DNA of 64,000 bases from Sneathiella glossodoripedis JCM 23214 (GTDB taxonomy: Bacteria; Pseudomonadota; Alphaproteobacteria; Sneathiellales; Sneathiellaceae), in assembly GCF_000616095.1 (NCBI RefSeq), contig NZ_BAMS01000002.1, forward strand, positions 310,001 to 374,000. Direction: 5' to 3'. A program made the translations under genes and the position numbers. Shown piece after piece: positions 44,742 through 54,102 of the stretch (its first letter is position 1; every line of letters starts with the position of its first letter). The notes beneath the pieces are model-generated. The model was not told the origin of the DNA. It saw only the letters and a program-made list of their open reading frames with translations, and did no database searches.

Positions 44742-45346
44742 TCAGCGGTCGCTCTCCAATACTCTGCGCATTTACATACATGTAAGTCACTGTTGACCAA
44801 CAATACAGATAATAAATTAACTATAATCACATTTTAGCGATTAGGGGAAACTCAATATCCTACATGTTGCGTGATTGTCACTTTGGGTACTATATTTAGA
44901 TGAAAATTGGTTGTTGAAATATTGTGCATGCGGTGGCAGCAGTTCACAATAAACCTTAGAGAAACAGTTTTTTCCGATGCTTCGGATGCGCAATGCGGAG
45001 GGGAATTTGAGCGGATAATAGCGATTTTATAAGTAAATTCTGAACAGGGAATTCCTGCTGAATAAAAAGAAATAAATTTCGGGCTTGCAAGTCGTTTAGG
45101 GAATGATTATGTTCCGCTCGCTGATAAGGGCGTAACGATCGTCCGGTGCCTTGGATGCAGGGCTGTTTTCAGTCGGTAATGAGATTGTCATCTCATTGTT
45201 AGCAGCAGACAATTTTAATTAATTTCTCGCCAGACAGGTTGCCCGCGAAGAGCGCAGCCCATGTGCGGTTGAAAGTTTTTGTCTCGATATTGGTAGATCA
45301 GGCGCTTTGTAAATGTGCGACTGAAAATTGAAAGGAAGATGTCACT
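44742..45346. other. 605-base non-coding region between divergent genes
   Basis: Separates the leftward flagellar block from the rightward DJ-1-like gene. It contains a small hairpin (AATGAGA 45178-45184, TCTCATT 45191-45197), with no T-run after it, about 150 bases before the DJ-1 start. A structured leader or small RNA is possible but not shown. No coding frame is supported. Confidence 0.5.
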
Positions 45347-45913
45347 ATGCAGTTGGAGAACACACTGAACGGTAAAAAGATTGCAATTCTTGTAGCGAAT
45401 GGTTTTGAAGAGTCACATATGACTGACTTGCACAAAACACTAGTTGAAACCGGTGCAGAAGTGAAAATCGTTTCTCCAGAAAAAGGTGTAGTGAATAGCT
45501 GGCATAACAATGGTTGGGGCCATTTCTTTCCTGCCAATGCCCATTTGCCAACCTCAATGTCGCACCATTTTGATGCGGTAATCATTCCAGGCGGTAGCCG
45601 TCATGTTCAAAGATTGGCATCTGATCCTCAAACTGCCCGCTTTATGAGAGGGTTCATGGAAGACAATAAGCCTGTCGCCTTGTTCGAAGAAGCTGTGAAA
45701 GTGATTGCGGTTGATGATCTGCTTGAACATCGCAGTGTCGTTGCCGTTGAAGGAATCGCTGAAGATGTTAAAGCAAAAGACGCAGATATCGTTGAAGGTG
45801 AGTTAAATGTTGACGATATGCTCGTAACTGGCAGCAACAACATTCTGGCCGTTGTCGAAAAATTCGTCTCCTGCATTCAGAGTTACGAGCCAGAAGCTTG
45901 GGAAGCCGCATAA
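45347..45913 (+). CDS. DJ-1/PfpI-like protein without the nucleophile Cys
   Basis: 188 aa. KIAILVANGFEESHMTDL supplies the conserved Glu of the DJ-1 fold, and AVIIPGGSRHVQRL the strand before the elbow. The elbow itself reads PVALFEEAVKVIA, with no Cys where PfpI/GATase-like members have A-x-C-H-G. It therefore may not be a peptidase or amidotransferase, rather a binding or structural member, like the catalase C-terminal domain. AAGGAAG lies upstream of the start; the gene is followed by a terminator. Confidence 0.8.
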   Translation: MQLENTLNGKKIAILVANGFEESHMTDLHKTLVETGAEVKIVSPEKGVVNSWHNNGWGHFFPANAHLPTSMSHHFDAVIIPGGSRHVQRLASDPQTARFMRGFMEDNKPVALFEEAVKVIAVDDLLEHRSVVAVEGIAEDVKAKDADIVEGELNVDDMLVTGSNNILAVVEKFVSCIQSYEPEAWEAA

Positions 45914-45941
45914 AGCTTTTCAAAACAACAAGATTTCATTA

Positions 45942-45975
45942 AAATGCCTCCGGTTTCCGGGGGCATTTTTTTTTG
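45942..45975 (+). terminator. Intrinsic terminator
   Basis: TGCCTCCGG (45945-45953), loop TTT, CCGGGGGCA (45957-45965), then nine T. Ends the DJ-1-like gene before the flgB operon. Confidence 0.9.
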
Positions 45976-46003
45976 GAATTCGGGAAACCGTTACGAGAGT
46001 AAA

Positions 46004-46019
46004 TTAAGAAGAAATTTAC
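46004..46019. promoter_or_regulatory. Possible CtrA half-site pair upstream of flgB
   Basis: TTAA (46004-46007), seven bases, TTTAC (46015-46019): one mismatch from the CtrA consensus TTAA-N7-TTAAC, about 70 bases before the flgB start. CtrA commonly controls such operons in alphaproteobacteria, and its kinase CckA is encoded at the end of this block. Low complexity makes chance likely. Confidence 0.3.
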
Positions 46020-46085
46020 GATTTGTTTACCAATTTTAACTAGTCTGACCATACGAAAAACTGTGGCGGATCCTGTGAGACATTA

Positions 46086-46490
46086 ATGAGTTTGAAAAAT
46101 ATCCCATTATTATCGGCTTTGACTGAACGCATGAAATGGCTTTCACAGCGTCAGTCAGTGCTGTCCCAGAATATTGCCAACTCTGATACACCTGGCTATC
46201 AAGCCAGTGATCTGAAGCCACAAAAATTCAAGGATATGGTAAAGCGCCCATCAGAAGTGACAATGAATCTCGCTAAAACCAGCGAGGGGCATATCATTAA
46301 TGAAAAGAAGGGTGAGTTTCGGGCTAAGGAAGACAAAACTCCTTACGAAGTGACCCCTGCGGGCAACGCTGTCGTTCTTGAAGAGCAGATGATGAAGCTT
46401 GCTGATACGCAAATTCAATACCAGATGACGACTTCTTTGTACAAAAAGCAGATTGGTCTTCTGAAGACTGCGCTTGGTCGCGGTAACTAG
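46086..46490 (+). CDS. flgB: Flagellar proximal rod protein FlgB
   Basis: 134 aa. The rod motif RQSVLSQNIANSDTPGYQASDL is conserved, and the last 30 residues (KLADTQIQYQMTTSLYKKQIGLLKTAL) form the C-terminal rod helix. FlgB is exported and polymerises with FlgC, FlgF and FlgG. First gene of the operon flgB-flgC-fliE-fliQ-fliR-flhB; flgC starts 11 bases downstream. Confidence 0.94.
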   Translation: MSLKNIPLLSALTERMKWLSQRQSVLSQNIANSDTPGYQASDLKPQKFKDMVKRPSEVTMNLAKTSEGHIINEKKGEFRAKEDKTPYEVTPAGNAVVLEEQMMKLADTQIQYQMTTSLYKKQIGLLKTALGRGN

Positions 46491-46501
46491 GAGCAATTGG
46501 A

Positions 46502-46908
46502 ATGGATCTTCTGAAATCAATTAAAATGGCAGCAGCGGGCATGAAGGCTCAGGGTGAGCGTATGCGCGTCATTTCAGAAAATCTGGCAAATAAGGATAGT
46601 GTTGGCCGCACAGCGGATGAAGATCCCTATCGCCGTAAAATTGTTACGTTTAAGAACACTTTAGATCGCGAAATGAACGCTAAAAAAGTGGAGGTTGATA
46701 AAATTACGGAAGATAAATCTGAATTTGGGATGAAATTTGATCCCAGCCATCCGGCGGCGGATGAAGATGCTATGTTAAAACGCCGAATGTGAACTCTTTG
46801 GTTGAACTGATGGATATGAAAGAAACACAGCGGTCCTATCAGGCTAATCTTAAAACCATCGAGGCTTCAAAACGAATGGTTGCTCAGACACTTGATATTC
46901 TGCGATAG
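46502..46908 (+). CDS. flgC: Flagellar proximal rod protein FlgC, frameshifted
   Basis: Opens with the rod motif MKAQGERMRVISENLANKDS. The frame is lost near 46769, where GATGC stands for GATGGC; resuming gives GYVKTPNVNSLVELMDMKE and QRSYQANLKTIEASKRMV, the C-terminal rod helix, with a TAG at 46906-46908. One missing G explains it. Corrected length about 135 aa, normal for FlgC. Confidence 0.92.
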
Positions 46909-46933
46909 TCTGTTCGTATGAGGAGAGAGATGA

Positions 46934-47263
46934 ATGGTTGATACGTCACCTATTTCAGCAACGCAGGCCTACACTAAGGCGCTTGAGCAGGCAGCGGAAT
47001 CCAAGGGCAGTGGTACAACTGTTGGCGTTGATGAAGTTAAAACCGGGCCAAGTTTTTCCGAACTGCTGAGTGAAGCAGGTGAAGACGCCATCGCTCAGGG
47101 TCTTGAATCAGAAAAGACCTCTCTTCAATCTTTGACCGGCGAAGCTGGTCTTGTTGATATTGTAACAGCGGTTAGTAGTGCAGAAGTAACACTTGAAACT
47201 GTGGTTTCAGTGCGTGATCGTGTAATTCAGGCTTATCAAGACATCATTAAAATGCCAATCTAG
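46934..47263 (+). CDS. fliE: Flagellar hook-basal body protein FliE
   Basis: 109 aa. The final 60 residues carry the FliE signature: SFSELLSEAGEDAIAQGLESEKTSLQSLTGEA, then VVSVRDRVIQAYQDIIKMPI, with the AYQEIMxMPI-type ending. FliE joins the MS ring to the rod. The start ATG has AGGAGAGA upstream. Confidence 0.93.
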   Translation: MVDTSPISATQAYTKALEQAAESKGSGTTVGVDEVKTGPSFSELLSEAGEDAIAQGLESEKTSLQSLTGEAGLVDIVTAVSSAEVTLETVVSVRDRVIQAYQDIIKMPI

Positions 47264-47295
47264 TGGTCTGATATTTATCTGACCAGGGGTGGGGT

Positions 47296-47559
47296 ATGAC
47301 ACCAACAGATGTAGTGGACGTGGCGCGGGAAGCGATTTGGGTATTGCTCCAGGTGGCATCGCCAGTAATGCTGGTTGCATTGGGTGTTGGTTTAGTTGTC
47401 GCTCTTATACAGGCCTTAACGCAAATTCAGGAAATGACACTGGCATTCGTTCCAAAAATTCTGGCAATCTTTTTATCCCTGATCGTTTTCTTTCCCTTTA
47501 TGATTTCTGCAATGATTGATCTGATGGATTTGATTAGTCAGCGTATCTCTGCGTTATAG
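47296..47559 (+). CDS. fliQ: Flagellar export protein FliQ
   Basis: 87 aa with two membrane helices. VVDVAREAIWVLLQVASPVML and ALTQIQEMTLAFVPKILAIFL are the two helical hairpin halves, as usual for FliQ. Part of the export gate with FliP and FliR. It starts after GGGGTGGGGT, and fliR follows within a few bases. Confidence 0.94.
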   Translation: MTPTDVVDVAREAIWVLLQVASPVMLVALGVGLVVALIQALTQIQEMTLAFVPKILAIFLSLIVFFPFMISAMIDLMDLISQRISAL

Positions 47560-47572
47560 CGGATTGGCCCGA

Positions 47573-48334
47573 ATGCTTGAGGAATATCTCACAACCAATG
47601 TCTTTGCATTTCTGTTGGTTTTCGCACGTATCGGGACAATGTTTCTTACAGTTCCGGGGATTGGAGAGGGGTTTGTTTCACCAAGAGTGAGGCTTTCATT
47701 GGCATTAGCAGTAACATTTCTTGTCACACAATTTGTTGTCGACAGGCTACCCCCACAACCGGTTTCTGTAATTGAATTGTTTTTACTGCTGAGCGGAGAG
47801 ATTATTATCGGGTTGATAATCGGCGGCGCACTTCGAATGGCAGTGAGTGCAATGCATATTGGCGGAACTATTATTGCACAACAGGCGGGTTTGGCCGCTG
47901 CACAGTTTTTTGACCCTGCTCAAATGACTCAAGGCGCGGTAACCAGTAGCTTTCTGACATTAATGGCTATGACGATGATATTCGTCACTGATTTGCATCA
48001 CCTGTTTATTGAGGGCACTTATGCCAGCTATCGAATTTTTGAAGTGGGAAAGCTTCCACCATTCGGAGATTTGGCTGAGCTGGTAACCGGTTTTGTAACC
48101 GGCAGTTTTAAACTGGGATTTCAGATTTCCGCCCCATTTTTGGTTTACGGATTAACGTTTTATATTGGAGTTGGTCTTATAAACAGATTGATGCCACAGG
48201 TTCAGATTTTCTTTGTGGCCATGCCGCTGCAGATGTTATTGGCATTTGCCATCTTTGCGGTGACAGCAGGTGCCAGTGTGCTCTGGTTTATTAACTACTA
48301 CGAAGAAACTTTAATGCAGTTTCTTGGGAATTAG
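47573..48334 (+). CDS. fliR: Flagellar export protein FliR
   Basis: 253 aa from ATG 47573; a TTG at 47564 would lie too close to its ribosome site. Six or more membrane helices. FARIGTMFLTVPGIGEGFVSPRVRLSLAL is the family's N-terminal segment. FliR completes the FliP5-FliQ4-FliR1 export gate. Four bases separate its stop from flhB. Confidence 0.94.
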   Translation: MLEEYLTTNVFAFLLVFARIGTMFLTVPGIGEGFVSPRVRLSLALAVTFLVTQFVVDRLPPQPVSVIELFLLLSGEIIIGLIIGGALRMAVSAMHIGGTIIAQQAGLAAAQFFDPAQMTQGAVTSSFLTLMAMTMIFVTDLHHLFIEGTYASYRIFEVGKLPPFGDLAELVTGFVTGSFKLGFQISAPFLVYGLTFYIGVGLINRLMPQVQIFFVAMPLQMLLAFAIFAVTAGASVLWFINYYEETLMQFLGN

Positions 48335-48338
48335 CTGA

Positions 48339-49403
48339 ATGGCCGAAGATCAGGATGATGCACAAAAGACCGAGGAGCCGACCCAGAAAAAGCTGGAGGA
48401 TGCTCATAAAAAAGGTCAGGTCGCGAAATCGCAGGAATTGGGCCACTGGTTCATGACCATGGGTATTTCCCTGGTGATAGTCGTGTTTATTGCCGGTCTT
48501 GGAAAAGGTCTGACTTTTGATTTGTTCAAGTTTATCGAGCAGCCCCATAACATCCCTGTAGATTCATTCCAGCTAAGGGACATATTTCAGGATCTGGGTT
48601 TCGCTGTTGTTGCAGTTTTGGCGCCTGTGCTTGGCATTTTAATGCTGTTTGGCCTGACAGGTGCGATCATTCAGCACAGACCTGTTTTTACCTTTGAGAA
48701 AATTAAACCCAGCCTTAATAAAATTTCGTTGTTTGGAGGCGTTAAACGTCTGTTTTCGCTAAAATCTTTTGCCGAATTCATCAAAGGAATATTGAAGCTG
48801 GTATTGGTGGGATCGATTGCCTTTCTGTTCGTTGCACCTGAAATGGATGAACTTCAAATGGTGATGACCTACGATATGATCGGGGTGTTATCGCTTGTCC
48901 AGCAACAGATATTAAGCCTGTTGCTGGGTGTTGCTTCGGTAATGGCTGTTATCGCTGGCCTCGACTACATGTACCAGCGCTATAACCACGCTAAAGAGCT
49001 TCGTATGACGAAGCAGGAAATCAAGGACGAGAACAAGCAGTCTGAAGGCGACCCGATGATCAAGTCTCGTCTGCGGGCATTACGGATGCAAAGATCGCGT
49101 CAAAGGATGATGCAGGCAGTACCTGCCGCTGATGTGGTGGTTACAAACCCGACCCATTATGCAGTCGCACTCAAATATGATCAGGAAGTTGACGGTGCGC
49201 CAATGGTTCTGGCGATGGGCATGGACAATATTGCTTTGAAAATTCGTGAAATTGCTAACGAAAATGAAATACCTATCGTTGAAAATCCTCCCCTTGCAAG
49301 AGCACTTTATGCGTCTTGTGAGTTGGAACAGGAAATTCCGTTTGAACATTATCGTGCCGTCGCAGAAATTATCGGCTATGTAATGCGGCTAAAGAAGAAG
49401 TAA
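48339..49403 (+). CDS. flhB: Flagellar export switch protein FlhB
   Basis: 354 aa. Basic-acidic N-terminus (AQKTEEPTQKKLEDAHKKGQVAKSQEL), four membrane helices, a linker (KQEIKDENKQSEGDPMIKSRLR), the self-cleavage motif NPTH in DVVVTNPTHYAVALKYD, and a C-terminal domain ending AEIIGYVMRLKKK. FlhB switches export from rod/hook to filament substrates. A second copy of the C-terminal domain is encoded at 44412-44741. Confidence 0.96.
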   Translation: MAEDQDDAQKTEEPTQKKLEDAHKKGQVAKSQELGHWFMTMGISLVIVVFIAGLGKGLTFDLFKFIEQPHNIPVDSFQLRDIFQDLGFAVVAVLAPVLGILMLFGLTGAIIQHRPVFTFEKIKPSLNKISLFGGVKRLFSLKSFAEFIKGILKLVLVGSIAFLFVAPEMDELQMVMTYDMIGVLSLVQQQILSLLLGVASVMAVIAGLDYMYQRYNHAKELRMTKQEIKDENKQSEGDPMIKSRLRALRMQRSRQRMMQAVPAADVVVTNPTHYAVALKYDQEVDGAPMVLAMGMDNIALKIREIANENEIPIVENPPLARALYASCELEQEIPFEHYRAVAEIIGYVMRLKKK

Positions 49404-49422
49404 CGTAATAGAGGGTATCAGA

Positions 49423-51927
49423 ATGGGGTCAGGCAAGCGTCCGGAGCGGGGAAGGGATCGCCGGTTTTTTCTGGGAGTAGATGCACGGCAACTTGCTGCC
49501 GCCTATTTCCTTGTCGCCACCCTGATTGTCATTGCTGCCCTATTGGGCCGAGAGCTTAGTCTGGTTAATATCACAATCCTAAGTGTTATGGTTCTGGCGG
49601 CAATGGGCCTTGGCCTTTGGTATTTGATATTTTATGGATTGCGCAGAGCTGCAAGCGGCGAACTTGATCTGGTTGCAGAATTTGTGTCTTCGTCACCTGA
49701 AGGGCGATTAATGACCACCAAGGATGGTGAGTTCATTATGGCCAATGACTCATACTTTGATGTGTTGCGCCTCGATAAGCGTCAAAGGGGGCAAACCCTG
49801 CTCGAGGTGATGAATAATAACATCGCCGCAAGAGAGCAGTTAAAAGCATTAAGCAATGCTGCCAAACGTGGTGATAAAATTGACATGCGCGTTGAAATCA
49901 AAACCAGTGATGGACGTTGGTTGTCGATTTTAGCTCATACGATAAAGGCGATACCTGACTGCATTATCTGGTACGTGGCAGAGACTACAGTTCAGCATAA
50001 AATTGAAGAAGTTGAACGGAGTGAGCGGGAAAAATTATCGGAATATTTTAATAACGCCCCTGTCGGATTTTACTCGCTTGATAGCCGCGGACGGGTCCAG
50101 TTTGTAAACCGAATTTTTGCTGAGTGGCTGGGTTATCATCAGCGGGAACTTGCAGAGGGTAACATTGCTTTCTCTGATTTGGTCATAAAGGGTGATGACC
50201 GTCAGCTTAGTCTTATGGACAGTATGGGTGAAGACAGCCACCGCTACGAAGGCGAGGTTCAGCTTTGCCGACGGGATGGAACCATCTTACCCGTGCATGT
50301 CACGCAGACAATTGTCCATGATGAAAACGGTGAAGTTATTGGATCCAGAAGCGTCGTTCGCGAGTTGTTGCAAGAGCAACTCTGGCGGGAGAGGGTAGAA
50401 AGTGCTGAGCAACATTTTCGGCGCTTTTTTGAAGCTGCGCCAATTGGAATTGTGTTGTTGGACGCAAACGGAATTGTCGTGGAGGGAAATCCAGCATTTC
50501 GCGTTTTGACGGAAACAGTTGTCGATAGCGCTATCGGACAGCATGTCTCTCAGCTTGTGATTGAGGCTGACCGTCCTGAGCTGAACGAAAAATTGGCAAG
50601 GGCATCTGCAAGTGATTTATCTCCGACACCCGTAGAGATGAAGTTGATCGGTGGCGAAAGAATTGCGAATTTCTACATCAGCGCAGTTGAAGGGCCAGAT
50701 GGTTCTGCTGACAGTATGCTGATCCATATTATTGATACATCTGCGCAAAGGCAGTTGGAAGTCCAGTTTGCGCAAAGTCAGAAAATGCAGGCCGTCGGTC
50801 AATTGGCAGGTGGTATCGCTCATGACTTCAATAACCTGCTGACAGCGATGATCGGGTTTTGCGATCTGCTGTTGCTGCGTCATCAGGTCGGAGATCAATC
50901 CTATTCGGATATTAGTCAGATCAAGCAAAATGCCAACCGTGCGGCAGGGCTTGTACGTCAGTTGTTGGCTTTTTCACGTCAGCAGACATTGCGTCCAAAA
51001 GTTACTGATCTAACCGAAGTTCTGGCAGAACTATCCAATTTGCTGCGGCGACTGATCGGTGAGACTATTGAGTTGGAAATCAAACATGCCCGTGATCTAT
51101 GGCTGGTCAAAGTGGACCAAAGTCAGTTTGAGCAGGTTATCATAAACCTGGCTGTGAATGCCCGTGACGCCATGTCAGGCAATGGTCGGCTTTCGTTTCG
51201 TACTGAGAATTATGTGGTGCGAACCCGTGGAGTTGATGCACATGAACTGGTACCGGAGGGGGAATATATTCGTCTGCTGGTCACAGATACAGGTACCGGA
51301 ATTCCCGATGAAGTAATTGCCAAGGTTTTTGATCCGTTTTTTACAACCAAGAAGGTGGGTGAGGGAACCGGACTGGGCTTGAGTACTGTTTACGGCATCA
51401 TCAAGCAAACAGGTGGCTTTATTTTCGTTAAAAATAACGAAGACCGGGGCACTACTTTCGAGATTTTCTTGCCCAAATTTTCTGAAGTTGAACAGATCGC
51501 AGATTCTACGGGGGCGGAACCGCAGCGGGTTCATAAGGATTTGTCGGGTATCGGAACTGTATTGCTGGTCGAAGATGAAGATCCGGTTCGTATGTTTGCG
51601 GCCAGGGCACTCCAAAATAAAGGCTATGAAGTCCTCCAGGCTGATTGCGGGGAAACCGCTCTCGACGTGGTTAGCAAGTATGAAGGAACCATCGATTTGC
51701 TGATCACTGATGTTGTCATGCCTAACATGGATGGACCGACCTTGGTTAAAAACATTACCAAGGACAAACCGGATCTGAGGGTAATTTTTATTTCAGGCTA
51801 TGCCGAGGATGCATTCCGGCGCGATCTCGATTTTGACATTGATAAAATCGAATTTTTACCCAAACCATTTTCGCTAAAGGAAATAGCCGAGAAAGTGAAG
51901 GAAGTAATGAGTACAGAGGTCGCATGA
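49423..51927 (+). CDS. cckA: Hybrid sensor histidine kinase CckA
   Basis: 834 aa. Two N-terminal membrane helices (about 23-43 and 48-72), three PAS-like regions (about 85-195, 205-320, 330-450), a HisKA segment with VGQLAGGIAHDFNNLL (phosphoacceptor His467), an ATPase domain (NLAVNARDAM, DTGTGIPDEV, GTGLGLSTVYGI), and a receiver domain with LLITDVVMPNMDGP (Asp763) and the Lys in FLPKPFSLKEI. This is the order of CckA, which phosphorylates ChpT and so controls CtrA and flagellar and cell-cycle genes. It follows flhB by 19 bases. Confidence 0.93.
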   Translation: MGSGKRPERGRDRRFFLGVDARQLAAAYFLVATLIVIAALLGRELSLVNITILSVMVLAAMGLGLWYLIFYGLRRAASGELDLVAEFVSSSPEGRLMTTKDGEFIMANDSYFDVLRLDKRQRGQTLLEVMNNNIAAREQLKALSNAAKRGDKIDMRVEIKTSDGRWLSILAHTIKAIPDCIIWYVAETTVQHKIEEVERSEREKLSEYFNNAPVGFYSLDSRGRVQFVNRIFAEWLGYHQRELAEGNIAFSDLVIKGDDRQLSLMDSMGEDSHRYEGEVQLCRRDGTILPVHVTQTIVHDENGEVIGSRSVVRELLQEQLWRERVESAEQHFRRFFEAAPIGIVLLDANGIVVEGNPAFRVLTETVVDSAIGQHVSQLVIEADRPELNEKLARASASDLSPTPVEMKLIGGERIANFYISAVEGPDGSADSMLIHIIDTSAQRQLEVQFAQSQKMQAVGQLAGGIAHDFNNLLTAMIGFCDLLLLRHQVGDQSYSDISQIKQNANRAAGLVRQLLAFSRQQTLRPKVTDLTEVLAELSNLLRRLIGETIELEIKHARDLWLVKVDQSQFEQVIINLAVNARDAMSGNGRLSFRTENYVVRTRGVDAHELVPEGEYIRLLVTDTGTGIPDEVIAKVFDPFFTTKKVGEGTGLGLSTVYGIIKQTGGFIFVKNNEDRGTTFEIFLPKFSEVEQIADSTGAEPQRVHKDLSGIGTVLLVEDEDPVRMFAARALQNKGYEVLQADCGETALDVVSKYEGTIDLLITDVVMPNMDGPTLVKNITKDKPDLRVIFISGYAEDAFRRDLDFDIDKIEFLPKPFSLKEIAEKVKEVMSTEVA

Positions 51928-51934
51928 GGCGGCC

Positions 51935-53098
51935 TCATTTGTGTTTCTTGCCCGGGTGAATTTGCATATATTTAGCTATGATTTCCAGCATGATCTCGTT
52001 TGCACCGCCGCCAATTGAGGTCACACGTAAGTCTCGCAAGGCCCGGGATATGTAATTTTCATTCATTATTCCCTGACCACCCCAAAATTGAAGACACTCG
52101 TTGGGAACTATCACCGCAAGTTTACCGATTAAATATTTTCCCATCGACGCCAGTTTGGTGACATCAGTACCGTCCAGATATAATTCTGTCGCCTGGTATA
52201 GAAGAGAGCGTAATGCTTCCACCTCTGCCGACAGGGAGGCCAGCTTGTGATAGACAGCCTGATTGCTCAAAATGGAAGAGCCAAAAACTTTCCGTTGATC
52301 CGTGTATTCAATTGTCTCTTCAATGATTACTTCAAGAACTCGCAATCCACGTGCAACTGCAAATAATCTTTCTTCTTGAAATTGTTCCATCTGATAAGTG
52401 AAACCTTTTCCTTCTTCACCAATCAGATTGCGCAGCGGAACTCGTACATTGTCAAAAAACAGCTCGGCCGTATCAGAACTTACCAGTCCGAGCTTGTCGA
52501 GTTTTCTGGAAACGCTCACGCCTTTGCTTTTTAAGGGCACTATGATCAAAGATTTATTCCGGTGGATATTTCTATCATCCGAAGTGTTGCAAAGCAGGCA
52601 AATCCAATCCCCTTGAACACCGTTGGTAATCCACATTTTAGAGCCGTTGATAATGTAATCGCTGCCATCACGTTTGGCGGTGGTCTTAATGGCCGCGACG
52701 TCGGATCCAGCAGAATTTTCACTAATACCAACACACCCTACCATGTCGCCGGCAATGGTAGGCGCAAGAAAGTCCTGTTTCAGCTCGTCACTTCCATATT
52801 TGGTGAGGGCGGGGGTGCACATTGTCGTTTGCACGCCAATGGAGGTGGAAACACCATTACCCCTGATATTTCCAAGGGCTTCGGAAAAAACCATCTCGTA
52901 TGAAAAATCCAACTCCATTCCGCCATATTCGGCTGGTTTCCCAATTCCCAAAAGCCCGGCATCCCCGAAAATTTTCATAACCTTGTGTGCCGGGTAAATA
53001 GCAACCGCTTCCCATTCATCAATATACGGGTTTATGTGTTCGTTAATGATGCGGTTTGTGGTTTGTGTGATCTGATTATGCTCATGTGTGAGTTTCAT
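51935..53098 (-). CDS. Acyl-CoA dehydrogenase
   Basis: 387 aa from ATG 53098 with a strong G-rich site (GGGGGGAA); an upstream ATG in the same frame is unlikely. FAD/CoA motifs GCVGISENSAGSDVAAIKTTA and DYIINGSKMWITNG are conserved. The last conserved segment reads SIGGGANEIMLEIIAKYM, lacking the Glu of short-chain members; a candidate catalytic Glu lies in EQFQEERLFAVA, as in the isovaleryl/long-chain group. It is followed upstream by an SDR on the same strand, so possibly one pathway. Confidence 0.9.
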   Translation of the reverse strand: MKLTHEHNQITQTTNRIINEHINPYIDEWEAVAIYPAHKVMKIFGDAGLLGIGKPAEYGGMELDFSYEMVFSEALGNIRGNGVSTSIGVQTTMCTPALTKYGSDELKQDFLAPTIAGDMVGCVGISENSAGSDVAAIKTTAKRDGSDYIINGSKMWITNGVQGDWICLLCNTSDDRNIHRNKSLIIVPLKSKGVSVSRKLDKLGLVSSDTAELFFDNVRVPLRNLIGEEGKGFTYQMEQFQEERLFAVARGLRVLEVIIEETIEYTDQRKVFGSSILSNQAVYHKLASLSAEVEALRSLLYQATELYLDGTDVTKLASMGKYLIGKLAVIVPNECLQFWGGQGIMNENYISRALRDLRVTSIGGGANEIMLEIIAKYMQIHPGKKHK

Positions 53099-53126
53099 TG
53101 GTGTTCCCCCCAAGCCTACTGTCCGC

Positions 53127-54005
53127 TCAAGCCTGCTGTTTTAGTTTTTTGATGAAATCGGAATCATCAATTCTGTGAAATCCTTCATAGGCTGGAAGTC
53201 TGTTATGATCGGGGACTTCATAGTTGATAGTCGAATTGGGGACTGCGCCATCTACGCGAAGTGTCTCTCCGCTTATGAAGGATGCTGCTGGGCATAGTAA
53301 AAAAGCGACGGCTGCGGAAATTTCTGATTCCGTGCCCAGACGTTTTGTCGGCATTTTCTGCGCACGGCTCAGGATGGTTTTTTTATGCGCATCGTCATAG
53401 GTATCAAGCCCGGAGGAGGCAATTATCCCCGGGGCAACAGCATTAACCCGCACGCCATAATGAGCCCACTCAAGGGCTGCGGTCTTTGTAAAGTTGACCA
53501 TGCCTGCACGTGCGGCACCAGAATGCCCCATGTTGGGCATGGAATTCCAGAAGTCCGCAACAATATTGACGATGGAGCCGCCGGTTTCTTTCATGGATTG
53601 CTTGAGGATTTCTCGCGCCACCAAAAAACCGCCTGTCAGATTGTTTTTTACAACAGCCTCCCAGCCATTGACACTGATGTCTTCAAGGCGTGCGGCGAAT
53701 TGCCCACCAGCATTATTCACCAGATGTGAAACCGGGCCTACTTCTAAAATCATCTGGCTTACAGCATTTTTCACAGCGTCTTCATTCCTAATATCAAATG
53801 AATAGCTATGAGCAATGCCGCCATCTTCCGTGATTTCAGAGACAACTTTGTCCAATTTATCCTGAGAGCGACCACTGATGATTATCTGGGCGCCGAGCGC
53901 AGAGAGTTCATGAGCAATGCAGCGACCGATACCGCTGCCACCTCCTGTCACCAGAACGATCTGATCTTTAAAAAGGTCATCTTTGAACACGGACATGTAG
54001 GGCAT
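53127..54005 (-). CDS. Short-chain dehydrogenase, peroxisomal 2,4-dienoyl-CoA reductase-like
   Basis: 292 aa. IVLVTGGGSGIGRCIAHEL, NNAGG and MGHSGAARAGMVNF. The Y of YxxxK is replaced by H-S-G-A-A-R type residues, as in some trans-enoyl/dienoyl-CoA reductases; the SDR name is safer. The tail extends 35 residues beyond the common SDR core (EVPDHNRLPAYEGFHR). The acyl-CoA dehydrogenase gene starts 28 bases downstream, which supports fatty or branched acyl-CoA metabolism. Confidence 0.8.
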   Translation of the reverse strand: MPYMSVFKDDLFKDQIVLVTGGGSGIGRCIAHELSALGAQIIISGRSQDKLDKVVSEITEDGGIAHSYSFDIRNEDAVKNAVSQMILEVGPVSHLVNNAGGQFAARLEDISVNGWEAVVKNNLTGGFLVAREILKQSMKETGGSIVNIVADFWNSMPNMGHSGAARAGMVNFTKTAALEWAHYGVRVNAVAPGIIASSGLDTYDDAHKKTILSRAQKMPTKRLGTESEISAAVAFLLCPAASFISGETLRVDGAVPNSTINYEVPDHNRLPAYEGFHRIDDSDFIKKLKQQA

Positions 54006-54102
54006 GTGTTAAACTCGCTTCTTGTTGTTTTTTGCAACATGATTTCAAGTTTATCACATGAATTCAACTTAAATTATGAGCAAGCTTATTAATTTAAGTA
54101 TT

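Noticed and set aside
45010-45030. TGAGCGGATAA resembling half of the lac operator
   Set aside because: Only one half matches, there is no LacI-type gene nearby, and a match of this length can occur by chance.
45178-45197. Riboswitch upstream of the DJ-1-like gene
   Set aside because: Only one short hairpin is visible and no known riboswitch core could be matched.
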